A stretch of 39,411 nt of DNA from an uncultured Clostridia bacterium (GTDB lineage Bacteria > Bacillota > Clostridia > TANB77 > CAG-508): assembly GCA_947626605.1 (NCBI GenBank), contig CANQSV010000013.1, forward strand, positions 1 to 39,411. The letters are read 5' to 3'. The position numbers and the translations under genes are program-made. The stretch's first letter is position 1. Every line of letters starts with the position of its first letter. The notes under the pieces are model-generated. The model worked only from the letters and a program-made list of their open reading frames with translations, was not told where the DNA came from and searched no databases. Shown one piece after another: positions 28,401 to 36,077 of the stretch.

Positions 28401-31400
28401 TTTAATTGTTTGGTATGTGAGTAAAGAAAATAAAGAGGATAGCAAATTAAAAGAACTTTCTGAGGCTGATAAAACATATATTTCGGAAATAGCTCAAGAA
28501 ACATGGGGATATTTTGATGAGTATATAAATAAAGAGAATAATTTTTTGCCTCCTGATAATTTTCAGGAGGATAGAGGTTTTGAAATTGTTGATAGAACAT
28601 CTTCTACCAATATTGGTCTGGCACTATTAACAGTAGTTTCCGCATACGATTTGGGATATATTGATTTAAAAAATGCTATAGGTTTAATTGGTAAAATGTT
28701 AGATGTGATTGAACAATTAGATAAATGGAATGGGCATTTGTATAATTGGTATAATATAAAAACTTTGAAACCGCTAGTCCCTAGATATGTTTCTACAGTA
28801 GATAGTGGCAATTTTATAGGATATTTATATACTTTAAAAGGTTTTTTGGAGGAGATTTTACAAAACAATGAAGTTGATAAGGGTGAATTAGATTATGATT
28901 TAAATGATTTAATAAAAATTATAGACAATATTATTATTAATACGGATTTTTCTTTGCTATACAGTAATGAGAAAGGAATTTTTTCAATTGGATTCAATGT
29001 AGAGGAAAATAAACTTACTGATTCTTATTATGATTTGCTTGCTTCTGAAGCAAGACAAGCAAGTTTAATTGCGATTGCTAAAAAAGATGTTACTTCAAAA
29101 CATTGGAACAATTTAAGTAGAACTCTAACTGTTTTAAATAAATATAAGGGGCTTATTTCATGGTCTGGTACTGCTTTTGAGTATTTTATGCCTAATATTA
29201 ATATTCCTAAATATCCTGGAAGTCTTTTGGATGAGTCTTCAAAGTTTATGTTAATGAGTCAGAAAAAATATGCTGAGAAGCTGGGAACTGCTTGGGGAAT
29301 TTCGGAGTCTGCTTTTAATTTAAGAGATTTTAATTCAAATTATCAGTATAAAGCTTTTGGAATTCCATGGCTTGGGTTAAAAAGAGGACTTGCTGATGAG
29401 ATGGTAGTTTCTTCTTATGGGAGTATATTAACTATAACTGAAAATCCAGTAGATGTAGTTAAAAATTTAAAAGTCCTAGAAAGTCAAGGAATGCATGGGA
29501 AATTCGGATTTTTTGAATCTTTAGATTATACACCTGAAAGGCTTTCATATGGTAAATCTTCAGAACCTGTAAAAACATATATGGCTCATCATCAAGCTTT
29601 AATTTTGCTTTCTATAAATAATTTATTTAATGATAATATTTTGCAAAAGAGATTTATGAGAAATCCAGAAATAGAAGGTTTGGACATTTTATTGCAAGAA
29701 AAAATGCCAGAAACTGCTTTAGTTACAAAAGAGAAAAAAGAAAAGGTCGAGAAAATTAAGTATTCTGGTTATGAGAGTTATAGTGAGAAAATATATACTA
29801 GAGTGGATGATAGATTGAATAGATTTAACGTCATCTCAAATGGAGAGTATTCAACTATTTTAAATGAAAGAGGAGAAGGCTATAGTAAGTATAAAAATGT
29901 ATTAATTAATAGATATAAAAATACAGCAGATTATTCTCAAGGAATTAATGTGTATATTAAAAATGTAACTAAAAATAGTAATAAGGAAAAAAGAAATGTT
30001 TGGAGTAGTATTAATTTAAAGAATAGTAAAGCTCCAGATGAGTTTGCAGTACATTTTACTCCGAGTGAAGATAAATATGTTAGAAAGGATGGAGCAATTG
30101 AGACTACTACAAAAATTGTAATTGATCCGAATAATCCAATCGAAATAAGAAGTGTTGAAATTAAAAATAATGGTAATTTAGAGGAATGCTTTGAGGTTAC
30201 GGGATATATAGAGCCTGTATTATCTAGTATGCAAGATGATTATTCTCATATGGCTTTTAATAATTTATTTTTGAAGTATGAAAAAGAGGATGAGAATATT
30301 ATAGTTAAAAGAAATGTTAGAAATCCAAGTTTGAGTCCTATTTTTCTAGCTACGGATTTAGTATCAAATGCAGAAGCGGTTGGAGATCTTGAATATGAAA
30401 TTAATAAAGATAAATTATATCAGGGAAGAATTGATATTCCTGAGAAAGTCTTAAATTCTGCACCATTTTCTAACAGTTTAGGGCTAGTTGTAGAACCGTG
30501 TATTGCTTTGCGAAGGACTGTTAAAGTGCAGCCAAATGAGAAGGTAATTTTAAATTTAGTTATTTCTGTTGGAGAAAATAGAGATGATGTTGTTAATAAT
30601 TTAAATAAATATAAGAATTTTGAAAATGCTGATAGACTATATGAGCTTTCAAAAGTTAAAGCAGAAGAAGAGGCACGATACCTAGGGGTTAAAGGAAAGG
30701 ATATTTTAGTTTATCAAAAAATAATGTCATATTTATTATTTCAAAATCCAATAAGGTCAATTTTAATGAATCAAATTAAGTATAGTAAAATGAAAAATTT
30801 GAATTATCATCAAAAAGATTTGTGGAAGTATGGAATATCTGGAGATTTGCCAATTCTTTTGTTGAAGGTTAAAAGTGCTAATGATAAAGATATTATAAAG
30901 GAAGTTTTAAAGGCTTTTGAATATCTTAAAACTAAAAATGTATTTTTCGATTTAGTAATTTTAAATGAAGAAGAAAATTCATATGAGAGATATGTAAAAG
31001 ATATAATTCAAACAGAGATTCTAAATAGTCAATTAGGCTATTTGCAAAATATTAATGGTGGAATTTTCGTATTAGATTTGATAGATTTAGAGGATAAGGA
31101 TTTGTTCGATTTCGTTTCTAATTTAGTTGTAGATGCTAAACTTGGAAATTTAAGTACTAATATAAATGATTTGGAAGAGGAAATTTTAGAAAACAATAAG
31201 AATCAAATTATTGATGTTAATGCAAAACAAGATGTAATGTGTAATGATTCAAGTGATAGAGCTAAAGTTAATGATAATGAGTTTAATGGTACGGAATATA
31301 ATTTCTTTAATGGATATGGTGGATTTTCAAAAGATGGAAAAGAGTATCGATTTGTTGTTAATAAAGAGAATCGAGTTCCTACAATATGGAGCCATGTTCT

Positions 31401-33216
31401 TGCTAATAAAAATTTTGGAACTCTTGTTACTCATAATTTAGGAGGATATACGTGGAGTAAAAATAGCAGATTAAATAGAATTACTGCATGGGGAAATAAT
31501 AGTGTAATAGATATTCCTTCTGAAATAATTTATATTAAAGATGAAGATACAAAAGATGTATGGGCTTTGTCACCAGCTTTGAATGATTCAGAAGTTCAAG
31601 TAACTTACGGATTTGGCTATGCAAATTTTAGTATGAAAAATAATGATATAAATCACACGATTCAAGTTTTTGTTCCTAATAATGATAATGTTAAAATAAA
31701 TATTTTGCATTTAGAAAATAAAAAGCCTGAAAAGCGTAAGTTGAGATTAGTTTATTATTTAAAAACAGTTTTAGGGGAGGATGAGTTAAAATCGAATGGA
31801 TATATTGATATAACTCAAATGAAAAGTGCAAATGTGGTTTATGCGAGTAATGTGTTTTCAAATGGTATTTCGAAAAATGTATATGTTGCAAGTAGTGAAA
31901 GAATATTAGGTTTTACTGGAGACAAAAAGTTCTTTTTTGGTAATAGTGATGTCTATAATCCTCAGGCTCTAATTGTAGATAGGTTAAATAATAAAAATTC
32001 ATTGGGATTAGATAGTTGTATGGCAATAGAAATGGAGATTGAGTTAGAAGCTTTTAGTTCAAAAGATATTAGTTTAATTCTGGGTGAAGAAGCAGAAATT
32101 TATGAGATAAGGGATAAAGTTAATATTTATTCTAGTATAGAAAACTGTTTTAAAGAATTAGGTGAAACAAAAAAATATTGGAACGATTTATTAGGAGGAT
32201 TAACTGTAACTACTCCAGTTGATTCTATGAATATTTTGCTAAATGGATGGCTAAGCTATCAAGCAATAGTTTGTAGACTATATGCAAGAAGTGCTTTTTA
32301 TCAATCTGGAGGAGCTTTTGGTTTTAGAGACCAGCTACAAGATACTTTAGGATTGAAGTTTTTATCAGAAGATATTATGAAACAGCAAATTTTAAAGCAT
32401 TGCTCTCATCAATTTATTGATGGGGACGTAGAACACTGGTGGCATGATGATACTAATAGCGGTATAAGGACTAGATTTTCAGATGATTTGCTATGGCTTC
32501 CGTATGTTGTTTCTGAGTATATTAATTTTACAGGAGATACATCTATTTTAGATGAAGAGATTGCTTATAGAGAGGGACAACAACTAGCAAATGGCGAAGA
32601 TGAAAGGTATGAAGAGCATTTGTTGGGAGATAAAAAAGAAAATGTGTATCAGCATTGTGTAAGGGCAATTGAAAGAAGTTTAAAATTTGGTGAACATGAT
32701 ATTCCTAAAATAGGTTCTGGAGATTGGAATGATGGATTTAGTACAGTGGGAAATAAGGGAAAAGGAGAAAGTGTGTGGTTAGGATTTTTCCTTTATGATA
32801 TTTTAACTAAATTTATTGACATTTCCAGAAAAAAAGGAGAGGTTGAGCTTGCTAATAAATATGAAGAGGTTTGTAGAGGCTTAAAGAAGGTATTAAATGA
32901 TGTAGGTTGGGATGGAAGATGGTATAAAAGAGCTTTTACAGATAATGGAGCAACCTTAGGAAGTGCTGAAAATGAGGAATGCAAAATTGATAATATTTCT
33001 CAAACTTGGAGTATTATATCAAATGCTGGAGACAATGATAAAAAATATATATGTATGGAAAGTTTAGAAAATCATTTGGTGGATAGTGAGAATGGAATAA
33101 TTAAATTATTAGATCCACCTTTTGAGAGTAGTTCTTTAGAACCTGGATATATTAAAGCATATCTTCCAGGAGTAAGAGAAAATGGTGGGCAATATACACA
33201 TGAGTGTTGTTGTTAG
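25453..33216 (+). CDS. Cyclic beta-1,2-glucan synthase (GT84 + GH94), 3' end cut off by an integrative element
   Basis: Membrane enzyme that polymerises UDP-glucose into beta-1,2-glucan, with a GH94 module that trims chain length by phosphorolysis. Counting from the upstream in-frame GTG (25444): two membrane helices at about 414-470; GT84 glycosyltransferase with DADTN (about 639-643) and QHRWIRGDWQ (about 786); further helices at about 827-880 and 956-992; a glycoamylase-like domain (about 1050-1420); then GH94 sequence including FGFRDQLQDT (about 2290), EHWWHDDTNSGIRTRFSDD (about 2329) and GSGDWNDG (about 2425, catalytic Asp region). TTG at 25453 is the better start because AAAGGAG (25436-25442) is 10 bases away and abuts the GTG. 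The true frame ends at H2586 in GGQYTH; ECCC and the stop come from the inserted element. The remaining 155 codons are at 38569. GH94 function is probably lost; glycosyltransferase activity may persist. Confidence 0.92.
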   Translation: MRTAKTLRIQGAIIDKKELEKYLENIASDHILEKFSSKNTYPIYSVINNLKYITKTYDILNDNLKNGITIHPAGEWLLDNLYIIEEAAKSVIKDLSLKKYTHTLGLASGMYKGFARAYVLASEIVAYTDSKFDSKVLKDLLSAYQRKKTLNMEEIWDINLYLKIALIENITVICERIYSAEIQKCKVENIIERLIEKKSKKELKFTNKYNMKNIDSEEFKYPFIEYMSYKLKKYGKMATGFNYVLEEQVEKMGTNVAEVIKKEHYDMALRKVSIGNAIKSLKELQSINFLEIFEDINGVEEILRKDPEGIYSKMSFKTKSMYRNAIKELSVKTKISEIYIAKKALALAMNDKESYGDSDNKSKGLTKGRKTSHIGYYLIDKGINELIDKLEIGRNRISSKQGFVKDYDAEVRTYCLVILVVSAFISILTSLYFFRGTFNVFLTLLEFFILFIPITEIVVQVIQYVLNKVVKTKKIPKLDLIDGVPEELSSVVVIPTILNNRKKVKELMRKLEVFYLANKSDNLYFCLLGDVTASSKINEDVDDEIIDEGLKEVERLNNKYSEDNMFPKFHFLYRNRVWSSGEGCYLGWERKRGLLTQFNEFLLNNEENQFRVNTLDTSKNVGDNNAKFPKIKYVITLDADTNLTLNSGLELIGAMAHILNKPILNNDGIVSEGYGIMQPRVGVGLLESRRSLFTQIYANDGGVDLYANAISDVYQDNFGEGIYTGKGIYDLRVFSQVLKNEIPDNTVLSHDLLEGNYLRCGLASDIVLLDGYPYKYNAYISRQHRWIRGDWQIVRWLKKYIRDRNGNKKKNPLSFLSRFKIIDNLRRSLLEFFSVVNIIFLIVVGVFYKKSFTWIILLTILANVVPLILNIVNNVVFKRENIKKQKTFVKRITGLEATFWRMFINFSVLPYQAYEAINAIAKTIYRVKFSKKHLLEWCTAEEAEVRGRTDLTSYYKTMIINVFCGVIAVFWNPILAFLWIIAPLIVWYVSKENKEDSKLKELSEADKTYISEIAQETWGYFDEYINKENNFLPPDNFQEDRGFEIVDRTSSTNIGLALLTVVSAYDLGYIDLKNAIGLIGKMLDVIEQLDKWNGHLYNWYNIKTLKPLVPRYVSTVDSGNFIGYLYTLKGFLEEILQNNEVDKGELDYDLNDLIKIIDNIIINTDFSLLYSNEKGIFSIGFNVEENKLTDSYYDLLASEARQASLIAIAKKDVTSKHWNNLSRTLTVLNKYKGLISWSGTAFEYFMPNINIPKYPGSLLDESSKFMLMSQKKYAEKLGTAWGISESAFNLRDFNSNYQYKAFGIPWLGLKRGLADEMVVSSYGSILTITENPVDVVKNLKVLESQGMHGKFGFFESLDYTPERLSYGKSSEPVKTYMAHHQALILLSINNLFNDNILQKRFMRNPEIEGLDILLQEKMPETALVTKEKKEKVEKIKYSGYESYSEKIYTRVDDRLNRFNVISNGEYSTILNERGEGYSKYKNVLINRYKNTADYSQGINVYIKNVTKNSNKEKRNVWSSINLKNSKAPDEFAVHFTPSEDKYVRKDGAIETTTKIVIDPNNPIEIRSVEIKNNGNLEECFEVTGYIEPVLSSMQDDYSHMAFNNLFLKYEKEDENIIVKRNVRNPSLSPIFLATDLVSNAEAVGDLEYEINKDKLYQGRIDIPEKVLNSAPFSNSLGLVVEPCIALRRTVKVQPNEKVILNLVISVGENRDDVVNNLNKYKNFENADRLYELSKVKAEEEARYLGVKGKDILVYQKIMSYLLFQNPIRSILMNQIKYSKMKNLNYHQKDLWKYGISGDLPILLLKVKSANDKDIIKEVLKAFEYLKTKNVFFDLVILNEEENSYERYVKDIIQTEILNSQLGYLQNINGGIFVLDLIDLEDKDLFDFVSNLVVDAKLGNLSTNINDLEEEILENNKNQIIDVNAKQDVMCNDSSDRAKVNDNEFNGTEYNFFNGYGGFSKDGKEYRFVVNKENRVPTIWSHVLANKNFGTLVTHNLGGYTWSKNSRLNRITAWGNNSVIDIPSEIIYIKDEDTKDVWALSPALNDSEVQVTYGFGYANFSMKNNDINHTIQVFVPNNDNVKINILHLENKKPEKRKLRLVYYLKTVLGEDELKSNGYIDITQMKSANVVYASNVFSNGISKNVYVASSERILGFTGDKKFFFGNSDVYNPQALIVDRLNNKNSLGLDSCMAIEMEIELEAFSSKDISLILGEEAEIYEIRDKVNIYSSIENCFKELGETKKYWNDLLGGLTVTTPVDSMNILLNGWLSYQAIVCRLYARSAFYQSGGAFGFRDQLQDTLGLKFLSEDIMKQQILKHCSHQFIDGDVEHWWHDDTNSGIRTRFSDDLLWLPYVVSEYINFTGDTSILDEEIAYREGQQLANGEDERYEEHLLGDKKENVYQHCVRAIERSLKFGEHDIPKIGSGDWNDGFSTVGNKGKGESVWLGFFLYDILTKFIDISRKKGEVELANKYEEVCRGLKKVLNDVGWDGRWYKRAFTDNGATLGSAENEECKIDNISQTWSIISNAGDNDKKYICMESLENHLVDSENGIIKLLDPPFESSSLEPGYIKAYLPGVRENGGQYTHECCC
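33194..33215 (+). other. attL (core plus left attP arm)
   Basis: Core ATACACATG, then AG and the arm TGTTGTTGTTA (33205-33215). The sequence left of the core is glucan synthase coding DNA. Confidence 0.8.
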
Positions 33217-33262
33217 CACCAGTTTTTTAAAAATATTGATACTCTTAAAATACATAAATATC

Positions 33263-33296
33263 TGCATATAAAATAATAAAATATATGCATATAAAA
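33263..33296 (+). repeat. Short direct repeat and palindrome at the element's left end
   Basis: TGCATATAAAA occurs twice (33263-33273 and 33286-33296). The second copy overlaps the palindrome TATATGCATATA (33282-33293). It could be a protein binding site, but AT-richness makes chance possible. Confidence 0.3.
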
Positions 33297-33302
33297 ACAA
33301 AA

Positions 33303-33354
33303 AAATGTGAAACAAAATTAAAGAAAAACCATAAAAAAGTTTCACATTTTTTAA
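33303..33354 (+). repeat. 52-bp hairpin repeat R1 upstream of the Fic promoter
   Basis: AAATGTGAAAC and GTTTCACATTT form a perfect 11-bp stem (13 with the flanking A/T), followed by T-run and AA. About 44 of 52 positions match R2 at 33371. Its right arm supplies the -35 box of the Fic promoter. Confidence 0.75.
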
Positions 33355-33368
33355 TTTTGTGGTATAAT
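33341..33368 (+). promoter_or_regulatory. Promoter for the Fic-family gene
   Basis: TTCACA (33341-33346), 16 bases, TATAAT (33363-33368). Transcription would start near 33375, inside repeat R2. The -35 overlaps R1, so a factor that binds TGTGAAAC arms would block the polymerase. Confidence 0.65.
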
Positions 33369-33370
33369 AT

Positions 33371-33422
33371 AAATGTGAAACAGAATCAATAAAAAACTAC
33401 AAAAAAGTTTCACATTTTTTAA
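33371..33422 (+). repeat. 52-bp hairpin repeat R2 in the Fic 5' leader
   Basis: Same 11-bp arms as R1 and again followed by TTTTTT, then directly by the ribosome binding site AAAGGAG. In RNA it could act as an attenuator-type terminator at the start of the Fic transcript. In DNA it could be an operator. Confidence 0.7.
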
Positions 33423-33435
33423 AGGAGAGATATAT

Positions 33436-34368
33436 ATGGAAGAAAAAATGGAAATCATGGGTCTTCTTCAAAATAAGCAATTACTTGAACATGAATTACA
33501 ATCGCTTTCTTATGGTTCAGTTGAAATAAGGGAAAAAGATTCAAACAAATATATATATGTACATTATAGAGAAGATGGAGTAGCCTTAACAAAATATGTT
33601 GGAGAATACTCTGAAGAATTATATAATTTAATATTAAACAATAGCATTAAGGCAAAAGAATTAAAAAAGCAAATAAGAGAAATAAATAAGAGATTAAAGC
33701 AATTAAATTATGTAGAAGAAGAAATTTCCGAAAAAGTGAAACAAAATATAGATTTTGCAAAAAGACATTTAGTAGATACCATTTATAAACAAGCTATATT
33801 AGAAGGTGTTGCAACTACATTTGCAGATACAGAAAGCATTATTGAAGGTGGAAAAGTAAATAACATGACATCTGAAGATATAATGAAAATAGTAAATTTA
33901 AAACATGCTTGGGAATTTATATTAAACAAAAATGTTATATTAGTAGATACTAATTTTGCATTATTATGTGAAATAAATAAAATGGTAGAAGAAGGATTTT
34001 ATTATTCAGCAGGAAAGGTTAGAAACGTTCCAGTAAACATAGGTGGAACAACATGGAAACCAGATTTACCGATTGAAAGCATTATAAAAGAAGAATTAGA
34101 ACAAATTTTTAATAAAAAATTAGATGATGTTGACAGAGCTATAGAACTTTTATTATACACAATGAAAAAGCAAGTATTTATTGATGGAAACAAAAGAACG
34201 TCAGTAATATATAGTAACCATTATTTAATTTCAAAGGGAAAAGGAATTATAGCAATTCCAGCAGAACTTACAGAAGAATTTAAGGATTTACTTATTCTAT
34301 ATTATGAAGGCAAAGATGAAAAACGAATAAAGAAATTTATTAAAGGGAAATGTTATATGGAAATATAG
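33436..34368 (+). CDS. Fic-family protein with a variant active-site motif
   Basis: This 310-residue protein has an N-terminal beta/coiled-coil region (about 25-100, ending in KAKELKKQIREINKRLKQ) followed by a Fic domain. Fic enzymes transfer AMP or another phosphate-containing group to target proteins, and Doc toxins belong to this fold. The core motif here is Q246-VFIDGNKRTS, which matches HxFxDGN(G/K)R except that the catalytic His is Gln. A flap-like segment is GKVRNVPVNIGG (193-204). An inhibitory-helix-like SIIEGG lies at 134-139, with E137 in the place of the autoinhibitory Glu. AAAGGAG is 8 bases upstream of the ATG. It is the first cargo gene, with its own promoter and a terminator after it. 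A role in stress or phage defence, or as an attenuated toxin, is possible. The fold is confident; catalysis is doubtful. Confidence 0.85.
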   Translation: MEEKMEIMGLLQNKQLLEHELQSLSYGSVEIREKDSNKYIYVHYREDGVALTKYVGEYSEELYNLILNNSIKAKELKKQIREINKRLKQLNYVEEEISEKVKQNIDFAKRHLVDTIYKQAILEGVATTFADTESIIEGGKVNNMTSEDIMKIVNLKHAWEFILNKNVILVDTNFALLCEINKMVEEGFYYSAGKVRNVPVNIGGTTWKPDLPIESIIKEELEQIFNKKLDDVDRAIELLLYTMKKQVFIDGNKRTSVIYSNHYLISKGKGIIAIPAELTEEFKDLLILYYEGKDEKRIKKFIKGKCYMEI

Positions 34369-34404
34369 AATAAAGTCAATAGTCCGGTTTTGTATAACAA
34401 AAAG

Positions 34405-34428
34405 TCCGGTTAAAACCGGATTTTTTTT
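34405..34428 (+). terminator. Terminator after the Fic-family gene
   Basis: TCCGGTT-AA-AACCGGA (34405-34420) followed by eight T. A second AGTCCGGTT lies at 34380-34388 and could form a competing pairing. Confidence 0.9.
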
Positions 34429-34450
34429 AAATAAGTTATATATTGGGAGC

Positions 34451-34488
34451 TGTTCACATCTGTTCAGAGCTGTTCACTTTTGTGAACA
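34451..34488 (+). promoter_or_regulatory. GTTCA iteron array / operator
   Basis: TGTTCAC, TGTTCAG and TGTTCAC start at 34451, 34461 and 34471, exactly one helical turn apart. The last pairs with GTGAACA (34482-34488) to form a perfect 7-4-7 inverted repeat. It ends 24 bases before the next start codon, and is most likely a regulator or initiator binding site. Confidence 0.6.
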
Positions 34489-34512
34489 CCATTTAGAAAT
34501 AAAGGAGTAAAT

Positions 34513-35505
34513 ATGGGAGAATATAATGGAAAAATAAATGTGTCAAAAGATACAATGTTATTTGTAGTAAATAATATATTTAATCAAGATATTAAAGAAA
34601 ATACAACAAAAGAAAACATACTTAAAATGATACCAAGTATATATGAGAATGCAGATGATGAAAAAATAATAAAAATGCTACCATATAGAGCCTATAAAGA
34701 TTTAGAAAGATTAATTGAATATACAAAAACAAGTGATGATATAAAATCTTTTTTCTATAAAAGGGAGCATCCAGATATAAGATACTTAGAAGAAGCTATG
34801 ATTATAGTTATGAGAGCTAAATATGATAATTATAATTACTCACTTAATCCAGGAGTAATAGAAAAATTAACAAGACTATTTTCAGCAGAAAATAAGGTAA
34901 TAGCAAAAAGATATGGAGATATAGAATTTTTAACTGTAGGAATGTTATATTCATACGGAATAGTAGATTTTGAATTTTTGAGAAAGCAATTGTGTAAATA
35001 TATGAATGAAATAATAACAGAAAGGGAGTTACGAGATATATTTTTTACAAGGTTAAATTTAAATACATTTGTAAATGATTATGATATTAAATGGACAAAC
35101 ACAAATGAAATACAAGCATTTATTACATATTTAGATGAAGAATATTCACCAATTGATATAGGACAAATTGCAGAAGAACAGAAAGCAAGAAAGATGAAAT
35201 ATAAACAATTTAGTAAGCAAGAAATATTAAAAAGAGAAGAATATTATTGTAATGAAAAGGTACAAAAGTTATATAAGTTTTTGAAATCTAAAAATGATAA
35301 TATACATGAATGGACATTTAAGCAATTAGTAAAAAAGAATGAGTTAGGAATAGATATTTTAGGAGAATTATCTAATATGTGTATGTTTGAAGATGATTTT
35401 GAATTGAAAAAATTTATGGATTTATTTATGGATTGGTATAATAATAGCCCACAATATATGCTAGGTGGATATTCACCAATTGAATTTAGACAATTTTATA
35501 AGTAG
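34513..35505 (+). CDS. Hypothetical element-encoded protein (330 residues)
   Basis: A soluble, mainly helical, charged protein with no signal peptide or membrane segment. AAAGGAG precedes the ATG at normal spacing. Residues about 20-60 (NNIFNQDIKENTTKENILK) and the C-terminus are the most recognisable parts. The ending, FMDWYNNSPQYMLGGYSPIEF, resembles the tails (WNNTRxWxxKGxTPxEL) of some uncharacterised Firmicute proteins that can carry SEC-C motifs; the Cys-containing SEC-C motif itself is not present. The iteron array directly upstream suggests that it regulates itself or binds those sites, but no helix-turn-helix is obvious. It is followed by a UPF0158-like ORF 20 bases later. The function is unknown. 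Confidence 0.7.
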   Translation: MGEYNGKINVSKDTMLFVVNNIFNQDIKENTTKENILKMIPSIYENADDEKIIKMLPYRAYKDLERLIEYTKTSDDIKSFFYKREHPDIRYLEEAMIIVMRAKYDNYNYSLNPGVIEKLTRLFSAENKVIAKRYGDIEFLTVGMLYSYGIVDFEFLRKQLCKYMNEIITERELRDIFFTRLNLNTFVNDYDIKWTNTNEIQAFITYLDEEYSPIDIGQIAEEQKARKMKYKQFSKQEILKREEYYCNEKVQKLYKFLKSKNDNIHEWTFKQLVKKNELGIDILGELSNMCMFEDDFELKKFMDLFMDWYNNSPQYMLGGYSPIEFRQFYK

Positions 35506-35525
35506 AATAATAAGGAGAGAAAAAT

Positions 35526-35669
35526 ATGGTTACTTTATCTAAAATAATAGAAGGATTAGAAATGGTGGATGATGAAATAGATTGTTATTACAATCCAGAA
35601 AATGATGAGATTTTTCTATCAAATATTAAAAATTTTAGCCAAAGAATAAAATATAATAATAAATTATGA
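35526..35669 (+). CDS. 47-residue UPF0158-like protein or fragment
   Basis: AAGGAGAG lies 8-9 bases before ATG 35526, and the stop TGA is at 35667. The product starts MVTLSKIIEGLEMVDDEIDC and continues YYNPENDEIFL. This matches the start of UPF0158-type proteins (SdIIdalEm..de..yYlnketGEI), which are usually well over 100 residues. So this is either a truncated remnant or a minimal version. It is 20 bases after the preceding gene, and probably in the same transcript, which ends at the terminator just after it. Confidence 0.55.
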   Translation: MVTLSKIIEGLEMVDDEIDCYYNPENDEIFLSNIKNFSQRIKYNNKL

Positions 35670-35670
35670 A

Positions 35671-35699
35671 AAAAAAGCTTTAATAGCTTCTTTTTTTTC
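35671..35699 (+). terminator. Terminator
   Basis: AAGCT-ttaat-AGCTT extended by A-run/T-run pairing, with a T8 tail after C35690, directly after the UPF0158-like stop codon. Confidence 0.75.
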
Positions 35700-35761
35700 T
35701 ACCCTTTTTTCTTTTTATGTACCCATTTTAAAATAAACAATAAAATAAATAGTAAAATGCA

Positions 35762-35792
35762 TTACAGATGTAGGTATAGTATTTGCTATAAA
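35762..35792 (+). promoter_or_regulatory. Possible promoter of the small basic protein gene
   Basis: TG-n-TATAAA (35784-35792) is an extended -10, with a weak TTACAG 19 bases upstream of TATAAA. TATAG...CTATA (35775-35790) forms an inverted repeat over it. Confidence 0.35.
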
Positions 35793-35842
35793 GAATAAAA
35801 ATACAAAAATTGGAAATACTTACAACTAAAGGAGTGAGTGTA

Positions 35843-36007
35843 ATGCAAAAAGAAACTTCAAATGATATATGTAAAAGAAAATATAAAAAGAGAAATGATT
35901 TTAAAATAAATGTTATATTTAATGAAAAAGGAGAAAAATTAGAAAATGTCATAGAAAGAGCATTTAGCAATTATATATTAAGAAATAATAGTACGAAGGT
36001 TAATTAA
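35843..36007 (+). CDS. Small basic protein, possible recombination directionality factor
   Basis: This 54-residue protein begins MQKETSNDICKRKYKKRND and continues FKINVIFNEKGEKLENVIERAF. AAAGGAGTGA precedes ATG 35843. The Lys/Arg-rich start followed by INVIFNEKGEKLENV is like short proteins encoded beside site-specific recombinases in Firmicute mobile elements, as I recall. Small basic proteins next to serine integrases are often the excision (directionality) factor. It lies about 310 bases ahead of the recombinase gene, in the same orientation. Its assignment as a directionality factor is inference from position, size and charge only. Confidence 0.6.
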   Translation: MQKETSNDICKRKYKKRNDFKINVIFNEKGEKLENVIERAFSNYILRNNSTKVN

Positions 36008-36065
36008 AAAGTTAAATTCATAATAATACAAATTAGTAAAATCAATAGCAAAACAATAGATAATA

Positions 36066-36074
36066 TGATATAAT
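36066..36074 (+). promoter_or_regulatory. Extended -10 promoter for the recombinase leader
   Basis: TGATATAAT is a TGn-TATAAT extended -10. No good -35 is visible. Transcription would start near 36081, at the beginning of the structured leader. Confidence 0.55.
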
Positions 36075-36077
36075 TAA

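Noticed and set aside
31244-31441. Plus-strand 65-codon ORF inside the glucan synthase
   Set aside because: Out-of-frame shadow in a well conserved enzyme region.
33136-33345. Minus-strand hydrophobic ORF across attL
   Set aside because: It spans the insertion junction and is antisense to the glucan synthase; no ribosome binding site.
33303-33422. CRISPR-like array
   Set aside because: Only two imperfect repeats with no spacers between them; each is a hairpin around a promoter.
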